In this document: in pieces, positions 32,139 to 40,904 of the stretch | How the letters are laid out: every line of letters begins with the position of its first letter | Numbering within the stretch: the first letter of the stretch is position 1 | NCBI GenBank assembly: GCA_022786965.1 | Contig: JALFXH010000107.1 | Location: 1-64,000 of the forward strand | Origin: Clostridiales bacterium | Lineage (GTDB): Bacteria > Bacillota > Clostridia > Oscillospirales > Oscillospiraceae | DNA length: 64,000 nucleotides | Direction of reading: 5' to 3' | The notes under the pieces: model-generated | The model's input: the letters and a program-made list of their open reading frames with translations, nothing else | Told to the model about the DNA's origin: nothing | The model's database searches: none | Program-made: the position numbers and the translations under genes

Positions 32139-33260
32139 TTACGCGTATTTGCTCACCACAGCTGCCATTTCCTCAAACTGGGCCTCCATGTCAGCCACCA
32201 GCTTAAACTGGGTGCGGCAGCGGTCCAGATTCTGCTCGGGGTAGTGGATGCGGAAATAGTGGTCGCCGTCTAAGTAATCCGTCAGGAACCGGATGCCGCA
32301 CTCCAGGGTCATGAGCCGGGCGCCCCAGGGCAGGTATTCCAGCTCAGCAGGAGTCAGACTGCCCTTTGCTCCCTCCAGGAACCCCCGGGTGTAAACCTCG
32401 TACAGCCCGATGTCGAAGTTGACCTTGCTCAGGTCTTTTTCGTCCTCCTTGCTGTGGTTGGCGCCGAAGCGGATGGAATCACCGAAGTCGTTGATGGAAA
32501 GTCCCGGCATGGTGGTGTCCAGATCGATGACGCAGATACCCTCGTGGGAGTTCCGGTCAATGAGAATGTTGTTGAGCTTGGTGTCGTTGTGGGTGACCCG
32601 CAGGGGGAGCTTGCCCTCCCGCAGGGCTTGCAAGGCCACGGAGCAGTCCGCCTTCCGGTCCAGCACGAACTGGATATCGGCGGCGATGTCCTTGGCCCGG
32701 CCCAGCTTGTCTGCTTTCAGAGCGGCCTCAAACTTGGCAAACCGATCCTCGGTGTTGTGGAAGTTCACGATGGTCTCGTGCAGGGTAGCGGCGGGATAGC
32801 CCTGCAGCAGGTACTGGAACCGGCCGAAGGCCCGGGCGGAGGCCTCGAACAGCTCCGGCGTGGCGGACTGGAAGCAGTCCGTATTTTCAATGAAGGGAGT
32901 AAGCCGCCAGACCTTCCCGTTACTGTCGGTATAGAAATCCTTCCCGTCCCTGGTCTTCACCAGAGACAGAGTCTCCCGCAGGGGGTCGCCGCCGGCGGCA
33001 ATAACCTTTTTCCGCAGATAGGAGGTGATGCCGATGAAGTTTTCCATCAGCTCCTCCGGGTGGGGGAAGGCAGCGCTGCTGAGGCCCTGCAAAATATAGC
33101 GGGTGGCGTCACCCTCCTGGCCCTGGCAGAGCACACAGAAGGTATCGTTGATGTGACCCTGACCGTAGCGCACAGCGCCCAGCAGGGTGGCGGGGAACTC
33201 GTAGGCCGCGAGAACCTCGGCAAGAATCGGATCGTTCTGGGGAATGGAAATCTGTGACAT
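32139..33260 (-). CDS. nahK: N-acetylhexosamine 1-kinase-like sugar kinase (APH fold)
   Basis: 373 residues from the ATG at 33260, which has AGGAGG 9 bases upstream. The aminoglycoside-phosphotransferase fold is visible in RVTHNDTKLNNILID (Brenner motif) and CVIDLDTTMPG (metal-binding Asp). In bifidobacteria, NahK (LnpB) phosphorylates GlcNAc/GalNAc at C1 and is encoded with galE (LnpD). Here it is directly upstream of galE, with a divergent sugar ABC transporter. That pairing makes a hexosamine-1-phosphate role likely. The lacto-N-biose phosphorylase is not in the window. Exact substrate is inference. Confidence 0.75.
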   Translation of the reverse strand: MSQISIPQNDPILAEVLAAYEFPATLLGAVRYGQGHINDTFCVLCQGQEGDATRYILQGLSSAAFPHPEELMENFIGITSYLRKKVIAAGGDPLRETLSLVKTRDGKDFYTDSNGKVWRLTPFIENTDCFQSATPELFEASARAFGRFQYLLQGYPAATLHETIVNFHNTEDRFAKFEAALKADKLGRAKDIAADIQFVLDRKADCSVALQALREGKLPLRVTHNDTKLNNILIDRNSHEGICVIDLDTTMPGLSINDFGDSIRFGANHSKEDEKDLSKVNFDIGLYEVYTRGFLEGAKGSLTPAELEYLPWGARLMTLECGIRFLTDYLDGDHYFRIHYPEQNLDRCRTQFKLVADMEAQFEEMAAVVSKYA

Positions 33261-33516
33261 GGCTGGCTCCCTCCTGTAATTTGGGCTAATTTTACGGAAA
33301 TCCGCACGCAAATAGTTGAATTATGCAAATTACCAATGTTTTACGCCCTGTTTTTCTTCAGTATATCACAGGAAATCCCAGGTTGCAACAATTTTTCTCG
33401 CAAAAAAACGGTTTTTTGGTTTTGGAAAATTGTACAATTTGAAGACCTGCCAATTGTGGAATCATCCAATTTTGTGTATTTCGTCGAAAACCGGCGCATA
33501 TTTCTGCGAAATTACA

Positions 33517-33544
33517 TTGACTTATCATTTTTTTGCTGTATACT
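33517..33544 (+). promoter_or_regulatory. Promoter of the sugar ABC transporter operon
   Basis: TTGACT (33517-33522), a 16-base spacer and TATACT (33539-33544), 113 bases before the binding-protein ATG. The remaining 250 bases towards nahK show no gene. Confidence 0.75.
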
Positions 33545-33656
33545 AATAGCAGATGCCGCCTGTCATGCAAAAAGACAAACGCATCTGCTTTCACCGGCTT
33601 TTCCAGCGCCCACCGCGCTGTGGATTGCATATACCAATACAAATGGAGGACATAAG

Positions 33657-34946
33657 ATGAAGAAGATTATCGCTATGCTGCTGGCTCTGACCATGGTTCT
33701 GGGCCTGGCAGCCTGCGGCGGCTCCTCTGCCCCCGCAGCAACCGAGGCTCCCGCCGCTGCCGCCCCCGCGGCTACCGAGGCCCCTGCCGCCGCCCCCGCC
33801 GGTGACAAGGTCGCTGTCACCATGATCGCCGCCCAGTACGGCCCCAAGACCGGCGACTGGTGGGCTGATTTCGTTACCAAGTTCAACGCTGCCAACGAAG
33901 GCATTGAGCTGACTGTCGATGTGGTTTCCTGGAACGACATCTACACCGTTGTCAACACCCGTATTGCCAACGGTCAGGCTCCCGACCTGCTGAACATCGA
34001 CGTGTTCGCCGATTACCAGGCTGACGGTCTGCTGCTGCCCGCCGAGGAGTGGTGCTCCGCCGAGACCTACGCCAAGTTCTACCCCGCTTTCCTGGATCAG
34101 TCCGTGGTTGACGGCACCGTCTGGGCCGTTCCCGACCTGGCTTCCGCCCGTGCCATGTACTACAACAAGGACATCCTGGAGCAGGCTGGTGTCGCCGTTC
34201 CCACCACTTGGGAAGAACTGACCGCCGCTTGCAAGGCCATCAAGGAGAAGTGCCCCGATGTGTACCCCTGGGGCATTGATATGACCACCGACGAAGGCCA
34301 GGCTGCCTTTGCTTACTACACCTGGGGCAACGGCGGCGGCTTTGTGGATGACAATGGCGAGTGGATTCTGAACTCCGCCGAGAACGTGGCCGCTGTTGAG
34401 TATGCTGTAGGCCTGGTGAACGACGGCCTGACCAACTCCGACCCCGCCAACAACACCCGTTATGACCTGCAGGATCTGTTCTGCGCCGGCAAGCTGGCCA
34501 TGATGATCGCCCCCAACGCCCTGTCCTCTCAGGCTGGTGACGCTGGTGTCAACTATGGCTTCGCCGCCATCCCCAACAACACCGGCACCTCTGTCTCCGC
34601 CGGCGTTATGGACCGCATCATGTGCTTCGACAACGGCCAGTCTGACGAGCAGATGGCTGCCATCACCGCTGTTGTTGACGCTTTCTACGACGATGAGCCC
34701 TACTCCGACTGGGTTCTGATGGAGGGCTTCCTGCCCGCTACCTCCGCCGGTGGCGAGGCCTGTGCCGCTGCTGATCCCGCCATGGGCGCCTGGATCGACA
34801 TCGTTGGCTCCGCTAAGTTCTACCCCACCGCCAAGGCTGAGTGGGCCGACGTCAAGCAGGGCGTTATCGATGTGGAGCAGCAGGCTCTGCTGGGCGGCAA
34901 CGTTCAGGAGCTGCTGGACACTCTGCAGGCTGAGATCGCCGGTTAA
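33657..34946 (+). CDS. sugar ABC transporter substrate-binding lipoprotein (CUT1, family 1)
   Basis: 429 residues. A lipoprotein signal ending LAAC (Cys near residue 20) is followed by an Ala/Pro/Thr/Glu-rich linker (about 22-50) and a two-domain binding fold: VTKFNAANEGIELTVDVVSWND, QAPDLLNIDVF, NKDILEQAGVAVPTTWEELTA. This is the pattern of CUT1 oligosaccharide-binding proteins. It has GGAGG 7 bases before the ATG. Third-position C/U use is strong, suggesting high expression. It is followed by a hairpin that could lower permease expression. Confidence 0.9.
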   Translation: MKKIIAMLLALTMVLGLAACGGSSAPAATEAPAAAAPAATEAPAAAPAGDKVAVTMIAAQYGPKTGDWWADFVTKFNAANEGIELTVDVVSWNDIYTVVNTRIANGQAPDLLNIDVFADYQADGLLLPAEEWCSAETYAKFYPAFLDQSVVDGTVWAVPDLASARAMYYNKDILEQAGVAVPTTWEELTAACKAIKEKCPDVYPWGIDMTTDEGQAAFAYYTWGNGGGFVDDNGEWILNSAENVAAVEYAVGLVNDGLTNSDPANNTRYDLQDLFCAGKLAMMIAPNALSSQAGDAGVNYGFAAIPNNTGTSVSAGVMDRIMCFDNGQSDEQMAAITAVVDAFYDDEPYSDWVLMEGFLPATSAGGEACAAADPAMGAWIDIVGSAKFYPTAKAEWADVKQGVIDVEQQALLGGNVQELLDTLQAEIAG

Positions 34947-34988
34947 TTTCCGGATTACTGCAAATCGTAGCTTAGTCTAGCATAAGAG

Positions 34989-35016
34989 GTGGGCCGGGCG
35001 TTTGGCCCGGCCCACT
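34989..35016 (+). terminator. Intercistronic hairpin between binding protein and permeases
   Basis: GTGGGCCGGGC / GCCCGGCCCAC arms with a 5-base loop and a poor T tract (TTTGATT). This arrangement usually gives more binding protein than membrane subunits by partial termination or mRNA protection. Confidence 0.7.
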
Positions 35017-35131
35017 TTGATTGCAGCCCCTTTCAAAGTGCTGCAAGGAAAGGCCGCATTTTGAAAGTGGCTGCACATTTTCCCGCCGCTTATCCCCCGC
35101 GCATTTCTAAAGAAACAGGGAGGTACAAAAC

Positions 35132-36025
35132 GTGAAACAAAAAAGGCCTTATACGCTCCTGAATAAGGCGGAGCCCTACCTTTGGATTCTGCCCAGTGTC
35201 ATTCTGATGGCGATTTTCATTATCGTGCCCATTGGATTTGTCTTCCGCATGGCCTTCAGTACAGTCACAAAGTCTGGCCTTGTGAAGGGCTTCTGCGGAT
35301 TTAACAACTTTGTCAAGGTTCTCAAGGGCGCCAAGTTCGGCATGGTTCTGAAAAACACCATCGTCTGGACCATTCTGGTGGTTGTGCTGTCCACGGTTCT
35401 GGGCTTCATCCTGGCGCTGCTGCTGAACAACGAGTTCAAGGGCCGCAAGATTGCCCGTGCCATTGTGGTTTTCCCTTGGGCTACCACCCTGGTCATTCAG
35501 GCTTCCGTCTGGAAGTTCATCATTAATACCGACTACGGCGCCCTGAACACCCTGCTGAAATCTCTCGGCATCATCCAGCAGAATGTGAACTGGACCCCCA
35601 CCCCCGAGGCCTTCTTCGGCTGGGAAATTGCCTGTGGTATTTTCGTCACCATCCCCTTCGTCTGCTTCACCGCCCTGTCCGGCTTGCAGAGCATCGACAG
35701 TAGCTACTATGAGGCCGCCACCGTTGACGGCGCCAACTACTGGCAGAAGCTCTTCAACATCACCCTGCCTCTGGTCAAGCCCAGCCTGACCGTGGCCACG
35801 GTGCTGAACATCATCTATGTGTTTAACTCCTTCCCCATCGTCTGGACCATCACCAAGGGCGACCCCGCCAGCCGCACCGACACACTGGTTACTTACCTCT
35901 ACAAGCTGGCCTTCTACAACGGCAAGCAGGGCGAAGCCGCTGCCGTCTCCGTCATCGGCTTCCTGATTCTGCTGGTTTGCGCCAGCTTCTACATGGTTTC
36001 CACCCTGAAGAAAGGAGATGAATAA
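35132..36025 (+). CDS. sugar ABC transporter permease, MalF/UgpA type
   Basis: 297 residues starting at a GTG (GGGAGG 8 bases upstream). Six membrane spans. The EAA loop is YYEAATVDGANYWQKLFNITLPLVKP (about 200-225), the contact site for the ATPase. The start MKQKRPYTLLNKAEPYLW is typical of the shorter CUT1 'UgpA-like' permeases. It pairs with the next permease, with 2 bases between them. No ATPase is encoded here, so a shared MsiK/MalK-type ATPase elsewhere is expected. Confidence 0.9.
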   Translation: MKQKRPYTLLNKAEPYLWILPSVILMAIFIIVPIGFVFRMAFSTVTKSGLVKGFCGFNNFVKVLKGAKFGMVLKNTIVWTILVVVLSTVLGFILALLLNNEFKGRKIARAIVVFPWATTLVIQASVWKFIINTDYGALNTLLKSLGIIQQNVNWTPTPEAFFGWEIACGIFVTIPFVCFTALSGLQSIDSSYYEAATVDGANYWQKLFNITLPLVKPSLTVATVLNIIYVFNSFPIVWTITKGDPASRTDTLVTYLYKLAFYNGKQGEAAAVSVIGFLILLVCASFYMVSTLKKGDE

Positions 36026-36027
36026 TC

Positions 36028-36879
36028 ATGGCTGACAACGTCCGTGTCAATTGGAGCAAGCTGCTGAGCCGGATTCTGCTGTACTTCGTGGTAGTGTTCA
36101 TCTGCCTGTTTATTCTGTATCCCTACTTCGTCATGGTTTGCACCGCTCTGAAGAGCCGTGCCGAGATCTTTGCCATGGATGGCACCATCTTCCCCAAGGT
36201 GGCTGTGTGGTCCAACTTCGTGGACATCTGGCAGAAGGCCCCCATGGCCAAGTATATGCTCAACTCCATCATCATCGCCGGCGGCTCCACCGCCATCGCC
36301 ATGGTCTGCGGCATTCCCGCGGCCTACGCCCTGGCCCGTATGAAGTTTAAGGGTCAGACTGCCTTCCTGGGCTTCATCATCGTGTCCCAGATGTTCGCGC
36401 CTGTGGTGCTGCTCATCGGTATTTACAAGGTCATGCAGATTCTGGGCCTAACCAACTCCCTGCTTGGTCTGATCTTCATCAACGCCGCCTTTAACCAGGC
36501 CTTCACCATCTGGCTGCTCCGGGGCACCTTTATGTCCATCTCCGCCGAGATGGAGCAGGCCGCCACCATTGACGGCTGCAACCGGGTTCAGGCCATGTTC
36601 AAGGTGCTGCTGCCTGTTGCCGCCCCCGGCATCGTCACCACCCTGATCTTCATTTTCATCAACGCCTGGAACGAGTATACCGTGGCCCTGTGCCTGATTT
36701 CCACCGAGACCATTAAGCCGCTGACCGTCGGTATCAACATCTTCAACGGCTACAACATGATCGAGTGGCAGTACCTGTTCGCAAGCTCCATCTTCGCCAT
36801 TGTACCCGTGGTCATCCTCTTCATGTCCATCGAGAAGAACCTGACCAGCGGCCTCACCGCCGGCGGCGTCAAGGGCTAA
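36028..36879 (+). CDS. sugar ABC transporter permease, MalG/UgpE type
   Basis: 283 residues with six membrane spans and the EAA motif EMEQAATIDGCNRVQAMFKV (about 172-191) followed by LPVAAPGIVTTLIF. It is the partner permease of the preceding gene, forming a heterodimeric channel. The C terminus ends SGLTAGGVKG, a common MalG-type end. This gene is followed by a strong terminator, so the operon is binding protein plus two permeases. Confidence 0.9.
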   Translation: MADNVRVNWSKLLSRILLYFVVVFICLFILYPYFVMVCTALKSRAEIFAMDGTIFPKVAVWSNFVDIWQKAPMAKYMLNSIIIAGGSTAIAMVCGIPAAYALARMKFKGQTAFLGFIIVSQMFAPVVLLIGIYKVMQILGLTNSLLGLIFINAAFNQAFTIWLLRGTFMSISAEMEQAATIDGCNRVQAMFKVLLPVAAPGIVTTLIFIFINAWNEYTVALCLISTETIKPLTVGINIFNGYNMIEWQYLFASSIFAIVPVVILFMSIEKNLTSGLTAGGVKG

Positions 36880-36892
36880 GTCCATACCATCC

Positions 36893-36934
36893 CCGGCGGG
36901 TTCCCAAGATTTTGCGGAATCCGCCGGATTTTTC
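36893..36934 (+). terminator. Terminator of the sugar ABC operon
   Basis: CCGGCGGGTTCC / GGAATCCGCCGG arms followed by ATTTTTCC, 13 bases after the stop codon. Confidence 0.8.
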
Positions 36935-36943
36935 CATTTGGGG

Positions 36944-36972
36944 GTGACAATTCGCAAAAAGCGTGGTATGAT
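36944..36972 (+). promoter_or_regulatory. Promoter of the alpha-hydroxy-acid oxidising gene
   Basis: GTGACA (36944-36949), a 17-base spacer and TATGAT (36967-36972). The transcript would carry repeat B as a long leader. Confidence 0.65.
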
Positions 36973-37031
36973 AGCGCTGTAATATGCTTATCAGCTTAAC
37001 TCAACAGGCAGATAAATGGTTCTTTGTAAGA

Positions 37032-37181
37032 GTTGACAGTTGATAGTTGACAGTTGACAGTTATTGTGATGAATACAGGTTTTTTCGCAATAAATGCACA
37101 GTATTCCGAATCTGCATTGCTTTTTAATACATCCCGCAGGGATACCACAACTGTCAACTGTCAACTGTACACTGTCAACTG
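37032..37181. repeat. Intergenic repeat family B, full copy 1
   Basis: Left end is tandem AGTTGACAGT-type units, middle CATCCCGCAGGGAT, right end tandem complement AACTGTCA units. It forms a large imperfect hairpin in the leader of the next gene. Other full copies are at 53279 and 60257. Confidence 0.85.
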
Positions 37182-37250
37182 AATTCCGCTTTCGCTGACG
37201 CGAGTCGATAAGCATTCAGTATCATCATCCATTCAGGAGGAATCTTAATT

Positions 37251-38273
37251 ATGACCTATCAGGAAGTGCTCGCAAGTGCCCGTGAGGCAATGAGCAAGAA
37301 CTGCAAGGCCTGCCCCGTGTGCAACGGCAGAGCCTGCACCAACCACGTTCCCGGCCCTGGCGCCAAGGGCGTGGGCGACACCGCCATCCGCAACTTCGAC
37401 AAGTGGCAGGAGATCCGCGTCAACATGGACACCATCGCAGAGGGCGGCGACCCCGACACCTCTTTGGAGCTGTTCGGGAAGAAGTTCCGCTTCCCCTTCT
37501 TCGCCGGCCCCGTGGGCGCGGTGACCATGCACTACAGCGACAAGTATAACGATCAGTCCTACAATGACATTCTGGTGCGGGCCTGCGCCGAGGGCGGCAT
37601 CGCCGCTTTCACCGGCGACGGTCTGGACGCCAACGTCATGAAGGTTGCCTGTCAGGCCATCGCCGCCGCTGGCGGTCTGGCTGTGCCCACCGTGAAGCCC
37701 TGGAACCAGGAGACCATCGCGCAGAAGATGGAGCTGGTGAAGGCCTCCGGCAGCTTCGCCGTAGCCATGGACATTGACGCCGCCGGCCTGCCCTTCCTGA
37801 AGGGCATGAACCCCCCCGCCGGCAGCAAGACCGTGGAGCAGCTGGCCCAGATCGCCAAAATGGCCGGCAAGCCCTTCATCATCAAGGGCGTCATGACCGT
37901 GAAGGGCGCGCTGAAGGCGAAAGAAGCCGGCGCTGCCGCCATCGTGGTCAGCAACCACGGCGGCCGTGTTCTCGACCAGTGCCCCGCCACCGCCGAGGTC
38001 CTGCCCGCCATCGTGGACGCGCTGAAGGGCAGCGGCGTGAAGATTCTGGTGGACGGCGGCATCCGCAGCGGCGTGGACGTGTTCAAGGCCCTGGCCATGG
38101 GCGCGGATGCGGTAATCATCGCCCGGCCCTTCGTCAGCGCGGTCTACGGCGGCGCGGAAGAGGGCGTGAAGCTGTACATCGACAAAATCGGCGGGGAGCT
38201 GGCGGACACCATGTCCATGTGCGGCGCCAAAACCCTGGCCGATATCACCCGGGACATGATTTTCGTCAAATAA
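37251..38273 (+). CDS. FMN-dependent alpha-hydroxy-acid oxidising protein
   Basis: 340 residues of FMN-binding TIM-barrel type. The active-site His is H236 in the SNHGGR motif (234-239), followed by LVDGGIRSGVDVFKALAMGA (the FMN-phosphate loop). The N terminus has a Cys-rich segment CKACPVCNGRACTNHVPGPG that is not in classical lactate oxidase and may bind a metal; this form is common in anaerobic Clostridia. The substrate (lactate or another alpha-hydroxy acid) cannot be told. The gene is monocistronic with its own promoter and terminator. Confidence 0.82.
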   Translation: MTYQEVLASAREAMSKNCKACPVCNGRACTNHVPGPGAKGVGDTAIRNFDKWQEIRVNMDTIAEGGDPDTSLELFGKKFRFPFFAGPVGAVTMHYSDKYNDQSYNDILVRACAEGGIAAFTGDGLDANVMKVACQAIAAAGGLAVPTVKPWNQETIAQKMELVKASGSFAVAMDIDAAGLPFLKGMNPPAGSKTVEQLAQIAKMAGKPFIIKGVMTVKGALKAKEAGAAAIVVSNHGGRVLDQCPATAEVLPAIVDALKGSGVKILVDGGIRSGVDVFKALAMGADAVIIARPFVSAVYGGAEEGVKLYIDKIGGELADTMSMCGAKTLADITRDMIFVK

Positions 38274-38283
38274 TCCCTCCATC

Positions 38284-38318
38284 AAAGGGAAGCATGGTTC
38301 TCCATGCTTCCCTTTTTT
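38284..38318 (+). terminator. Rho-independent terminator after the oxidising protein
   Basis: AAAGGGAAGCATGG / CCATGCTTCCCTTT arms with a 4-base loop, followed by more T. Starts 11 bases after the stop. Confidence 0.9.
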
Positions 38319-38410
38319 CATGCTTTTTTCGCATATTGCATAATATGAACAGTTTATGAATGATATTTTTGTCATATACTACAAATCTTTTCCTTCAGAG
38401 ACATTTGTAC

Positions 38411-38439
38411 TTCACAAACGGACAAACCGGATGTATAAT
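38411..38439 (+). promoter_or_regulatory. Promoter of the cstA unit
   Basis: TTCACA (38411-38416), a 17-base spacer and TATAAT (38434-38439), about 56 bases before the ATG at 38495. Confidence 0.65.
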
Positions 38440-38494
38440 GAGCCCGTTATCTCGCCTGTGCCATTTTTCGGCAGAAAAACAGAAAGGATTGCCT

Positions 38495-39031
38495 ATGGAA
38501 ACAAGTCTGGAACAGCGTCTGTCCAAGCTGCTGGACGCCTATTCTCACGCCTATGATATCGACCGTGACGTGACCGTGGAGGACACGGTTTACCCCGCCA
38601 TGGCCACCTATTATCTGCGGGATGAGAATTACCTGATTTCCAAACAGCACGTCCTGTCGGCGGTGGAGCAGCACGAATATGTGTACTTTCTGCTGACCGA
38701 CCACCTGGGTGCGGAGGAGCTGCAGGCCCACATCGACCGCACCAAAGCGGCAGGCCTTGCCAAGGTTCGCCCCCATAAGGATCATATGTTTTCCAACGTC
38801 GGACTTGTGGTGCTGGCAAATACAATTGCCCCGGAAGCGAAGAAGCTGATTCGGCGTACCCACTTCCGGAAATACTACAAGCTGAGCCTCCAGGGCTGGA
38901 CGGAGTATCAGCTGGCAGCTATGGAAACATCCACCAATTGCTTCTTTTCCAATCCAGCCGGAAAGGGAGCCCGGAGCAATCTGGAGAGCAATTTTGCCCC
39001 CAGACAAACAAAGAAGGGAGTAAAAAAATAG
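38495..39031 (+). CDS. conserved hypothetical protein next to cstA, 178 aa
   Basis: I start at the ATG at 38495 (METSLEQRLSKLLDAYSHAY), AAAGGA 9 bases upstream; the frame opens at 38360 but lacks support. The protein is soluble, helical and mixed, with EQHEYVYFLLTDHLGAEELQAHIDRTKAAGLAKVRPHKDH in the middle (about 68-107) and a basic tail (RQTKKGVKK). No motif of known function is visible. It ends one base before the cstA ATG, so the two genes are tightly coupled and it likely acts with the transporter, for example in regulation or sensing. Confidence 0.6.
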   Translation: METSLEQRLSKLLDAYSHAYDIDRDVTVEDTVYPAMATYYLRDENYLISKQHVLSAVEQHEYVYFLLTDHLGAEELQAHIDRTKAAGLAKVRPHKDHMFSNVGLVVLANTIAPEAKKLIRRTHFRKYYKLSLQGWTEYQLAAMETSTNCFFSNPAGKGARSNLESNFAPRQTKKGVKK

Positions 39032-39032
39032 T

Positions 39033-40754
39033 ATGAATGGTTTGCTTCTTCTGATCATCTGCTGCGCCGCGCTGCTGGCCGGTTACGTTTTCTACGGACG
39101 TTACCTGTGCAAGAAGTGGGGCGTCGGTGAAAACGATCAGCCCACCCCCGCCCACACCATGGAGGACGGCATCGACTACGTTCCTGCCAAGGCTCCTGTG
39201 CTGATGGGCCATCACTTCTCCTCCATCGCCGGTGCCGGCCCCATTACCGGCCCCATCAGCGCCGCTGCTGCCGGCTTCGGCTGGGGCGCCTGCGCGCTGT
39301 GGATCGTTATCGGCGGTATCTTCTTCGGCGGTGTCCATGACTTCGGCGCCCTGTTCGCTTCCGTCCGTCACGGCGGCAAGTCCATCGGCGAAATCATCTC
39401 CGCCAACATGAGCACCCGCGCCAAGCGGCTGTTCCTGATCTTCTCCTACCTGACCCTGATCCTGGTTGTCGCTGCCTTCGCCTCCATCGTGGCCGGCACC
39501 TTCGGCGCCACCTTCAACGAGGGCGTGCTGGACAAGGCCGCTTCCCTGTCCAACGCCCGGGTCGCCATGGTCTCCCTGCTGTTCATCGTCATCGCCATCA
39601 TCTTTGGCTTTGCCGTGTACCGCCGCAACGTCCCCATGGGCACCGCTTCCATCGTTGGCGTTCTGGCCATCGTGGCCATCATCGCCATCGGCATGAACTT
39701 CCACCCCATCTACCTGTCCAGCAAGACCTGGATGTGGATCGTGGGCCTGTACATCGCCGTGGCTTCCGTGGCTCCCGTGTGGATTCTGCTGCAGCCCCGT
39801 GACTACCTGTCCTCCTTCCTGCTGTACGCCATGCTGGCTCTGGCCGTGCTGGCCGTCATCATGGGCCATCCTTCCATGAGCAGCATGCCCGTCATTCAGA
39901 GCGCCGAGTCCACCACCCCCGTGTTCCCCGTTCTGTTCACCACCATCGCCTGCGGCGCTATCTCCGGCTTCCACTCTCTGGTGTCCTCCGGCACCACCTC
40001 CAAGCAGCTGGATAAGGAAGCCGACGCCAAGCCCATCGCCTACGGCGGTATGCTGCTGGAGTGCGTGCTGGCCGTTCTGACCCTGTGCGCCGTTGCTTAC
40101 GCCTACAGCTGGAACGCTGCCAACCCCGATAGCGCATTGAAGGGCGCAACCGCCATCTTCGGCGGCGGCATTGCCGGCATGATTGATCCTTCCCGCGGCA
40201 CCGTGTACGACATCCTGTACACCCTGCTGGTTCTGACCTACTCCGCCTTCTGCCTGACCTCTCTGGACACCGCCACCCGTCTGGCCCGGTTTATGTTCCA
40301 GGAGTTCTGGGTTGACAGCAACAAGGGCGAGACCCCCGAGACCGTCACCGGCTACAAGAAGGTTCTGTCCAACCCCTACGTCGCCACCATCATCACCGTG
40401 GTGCTGGGCGTTCTGCTGGGCCTGAACGGCTACGGCAAGATCTGGGCGCTGTTCGGCTCCGCCAACCAGCTGCTGGCCGCTCTGGGCCTGCTGGCTGTTG
40501 CCACTTGGCTGGGCAAGATCGGCAAGGACAACAATATGTTCCTGATCCCCATGGCCTTCATGCTGTGCGTCACCATCGCTTCTTTGATCATCAACACCAA
40601 GACTCAGCTGGGTGTCATCGCCCAGGGCGGCGCCGACTGGGGCCCCTACGCGCAGGTCGTGCTGGGCGTTCTGCTGGTGGTTCTGGCTGTGGTTCTCGCC
40701 ATCGAGGGCGTCATGACCATTTGGAACCAGAAGAAGAGCAAGGCCGCTGCCTGA
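39033..40754 (+). CDS. cstA: CstA-family carbon starvation / pyruvate transporter
   Basis: 573 residues, about 16 membrane spans. Signature blocks include YVPAKAPVLMGHHFSSIAGAGPITGPI (about 49-75), GGIFFGGVHDFGALFASVRHGGKSIGE and SGFHSLVSSGTTSKQ. CstA proteins take up pyruvate and peptides in bacteria. The protein is shorter than E. coli CstA (about 700) but the usual length for clostridial members. The codon use is strongly biased, like the ABC transporter. It follows the 178-aa gene, and is closed by a terminator at 40773-40808. Confidence 0.9.
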   Translation: MNGLLLLIICCAALLAGYVFYGRYLCKKWGVGENDQPTPAHTMEDGIDYVPAKAPVLMGHHFSSIAGAGPITGPISAAAAGFGWGACALWIVIGGIFFGGVHDFGALFASVRHGGKSIGEIISANMSTRAKRLFLIFSYLTLILVVAAFASIVAGTFGATFNEGVLDKAASLSNARVAMVSLLFIVIAIIFGFAVYRRNVPMGTASIVGVLAIVAIIAIGMNFHPIYLSSKTWMWIVGLYIAVASVAPVWILLQPRDYLSSFLLYAMLALAVLAVIMGHPSMSSMPVIQSAESTTPVFPVLFTTIACGAISGFHSLVSSGTTSKQLDKEADAKPIAYGGMLLECVLAVLTLCAVAYAYSWNAANPDSALKGATAIFGGGIAGMIDPSRGTVYDILYTLLVLTYSAFCLTSLDTATRLARFMFQEFWVDSNKGETPETVTGYKKVLSNPYVATIITVVLGVLLGLNGYGKIWALFGSANQLLAALGLLAVATWLGKIGKDNNMFLIPMAFMLCVTIASLIINTKTQLGVIAQGGADWGPYAQVVLGVLLVVLAVVLAIEGVMTIWNQKKSKAAA

Positions 40755-40772
40755 TTCATCGTAATAAGCAAG

Positions 40773-40808
40773 GGCGTGTCGCAGTATTCTGCGGCACGCC
40801 TCTTTTTT
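40773..40808 (+). terminator. Rho-independent terminator after cstA
   Basis: GGCGTGTCGCAG / CTGCGGCACGCC arms with a TATT loop, followed by TCTTTTTT. Confidence 0.9.
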
Positions 40809-40838
40809 GCGTGAAACGACTGATCTGTCTTTTCCCCC

Positions 40839-40866
40839 TTGCGTTCTCCCGAAAAAGGGCTATAAT
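40839..40866 (+). promoter_or_regulatory. Promoter of the MATE exporter gene
   Basis: TTGCGT (40839-40844), a 16-base spacer and TATAAT (40861-40866), 38 bases before the TTG start. Confidence 0.65.
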
Positions 40867-40904
40867 TGTCAGATGTAACTGTCTAATGTAAAGAGGGTGC
40901 TGTT

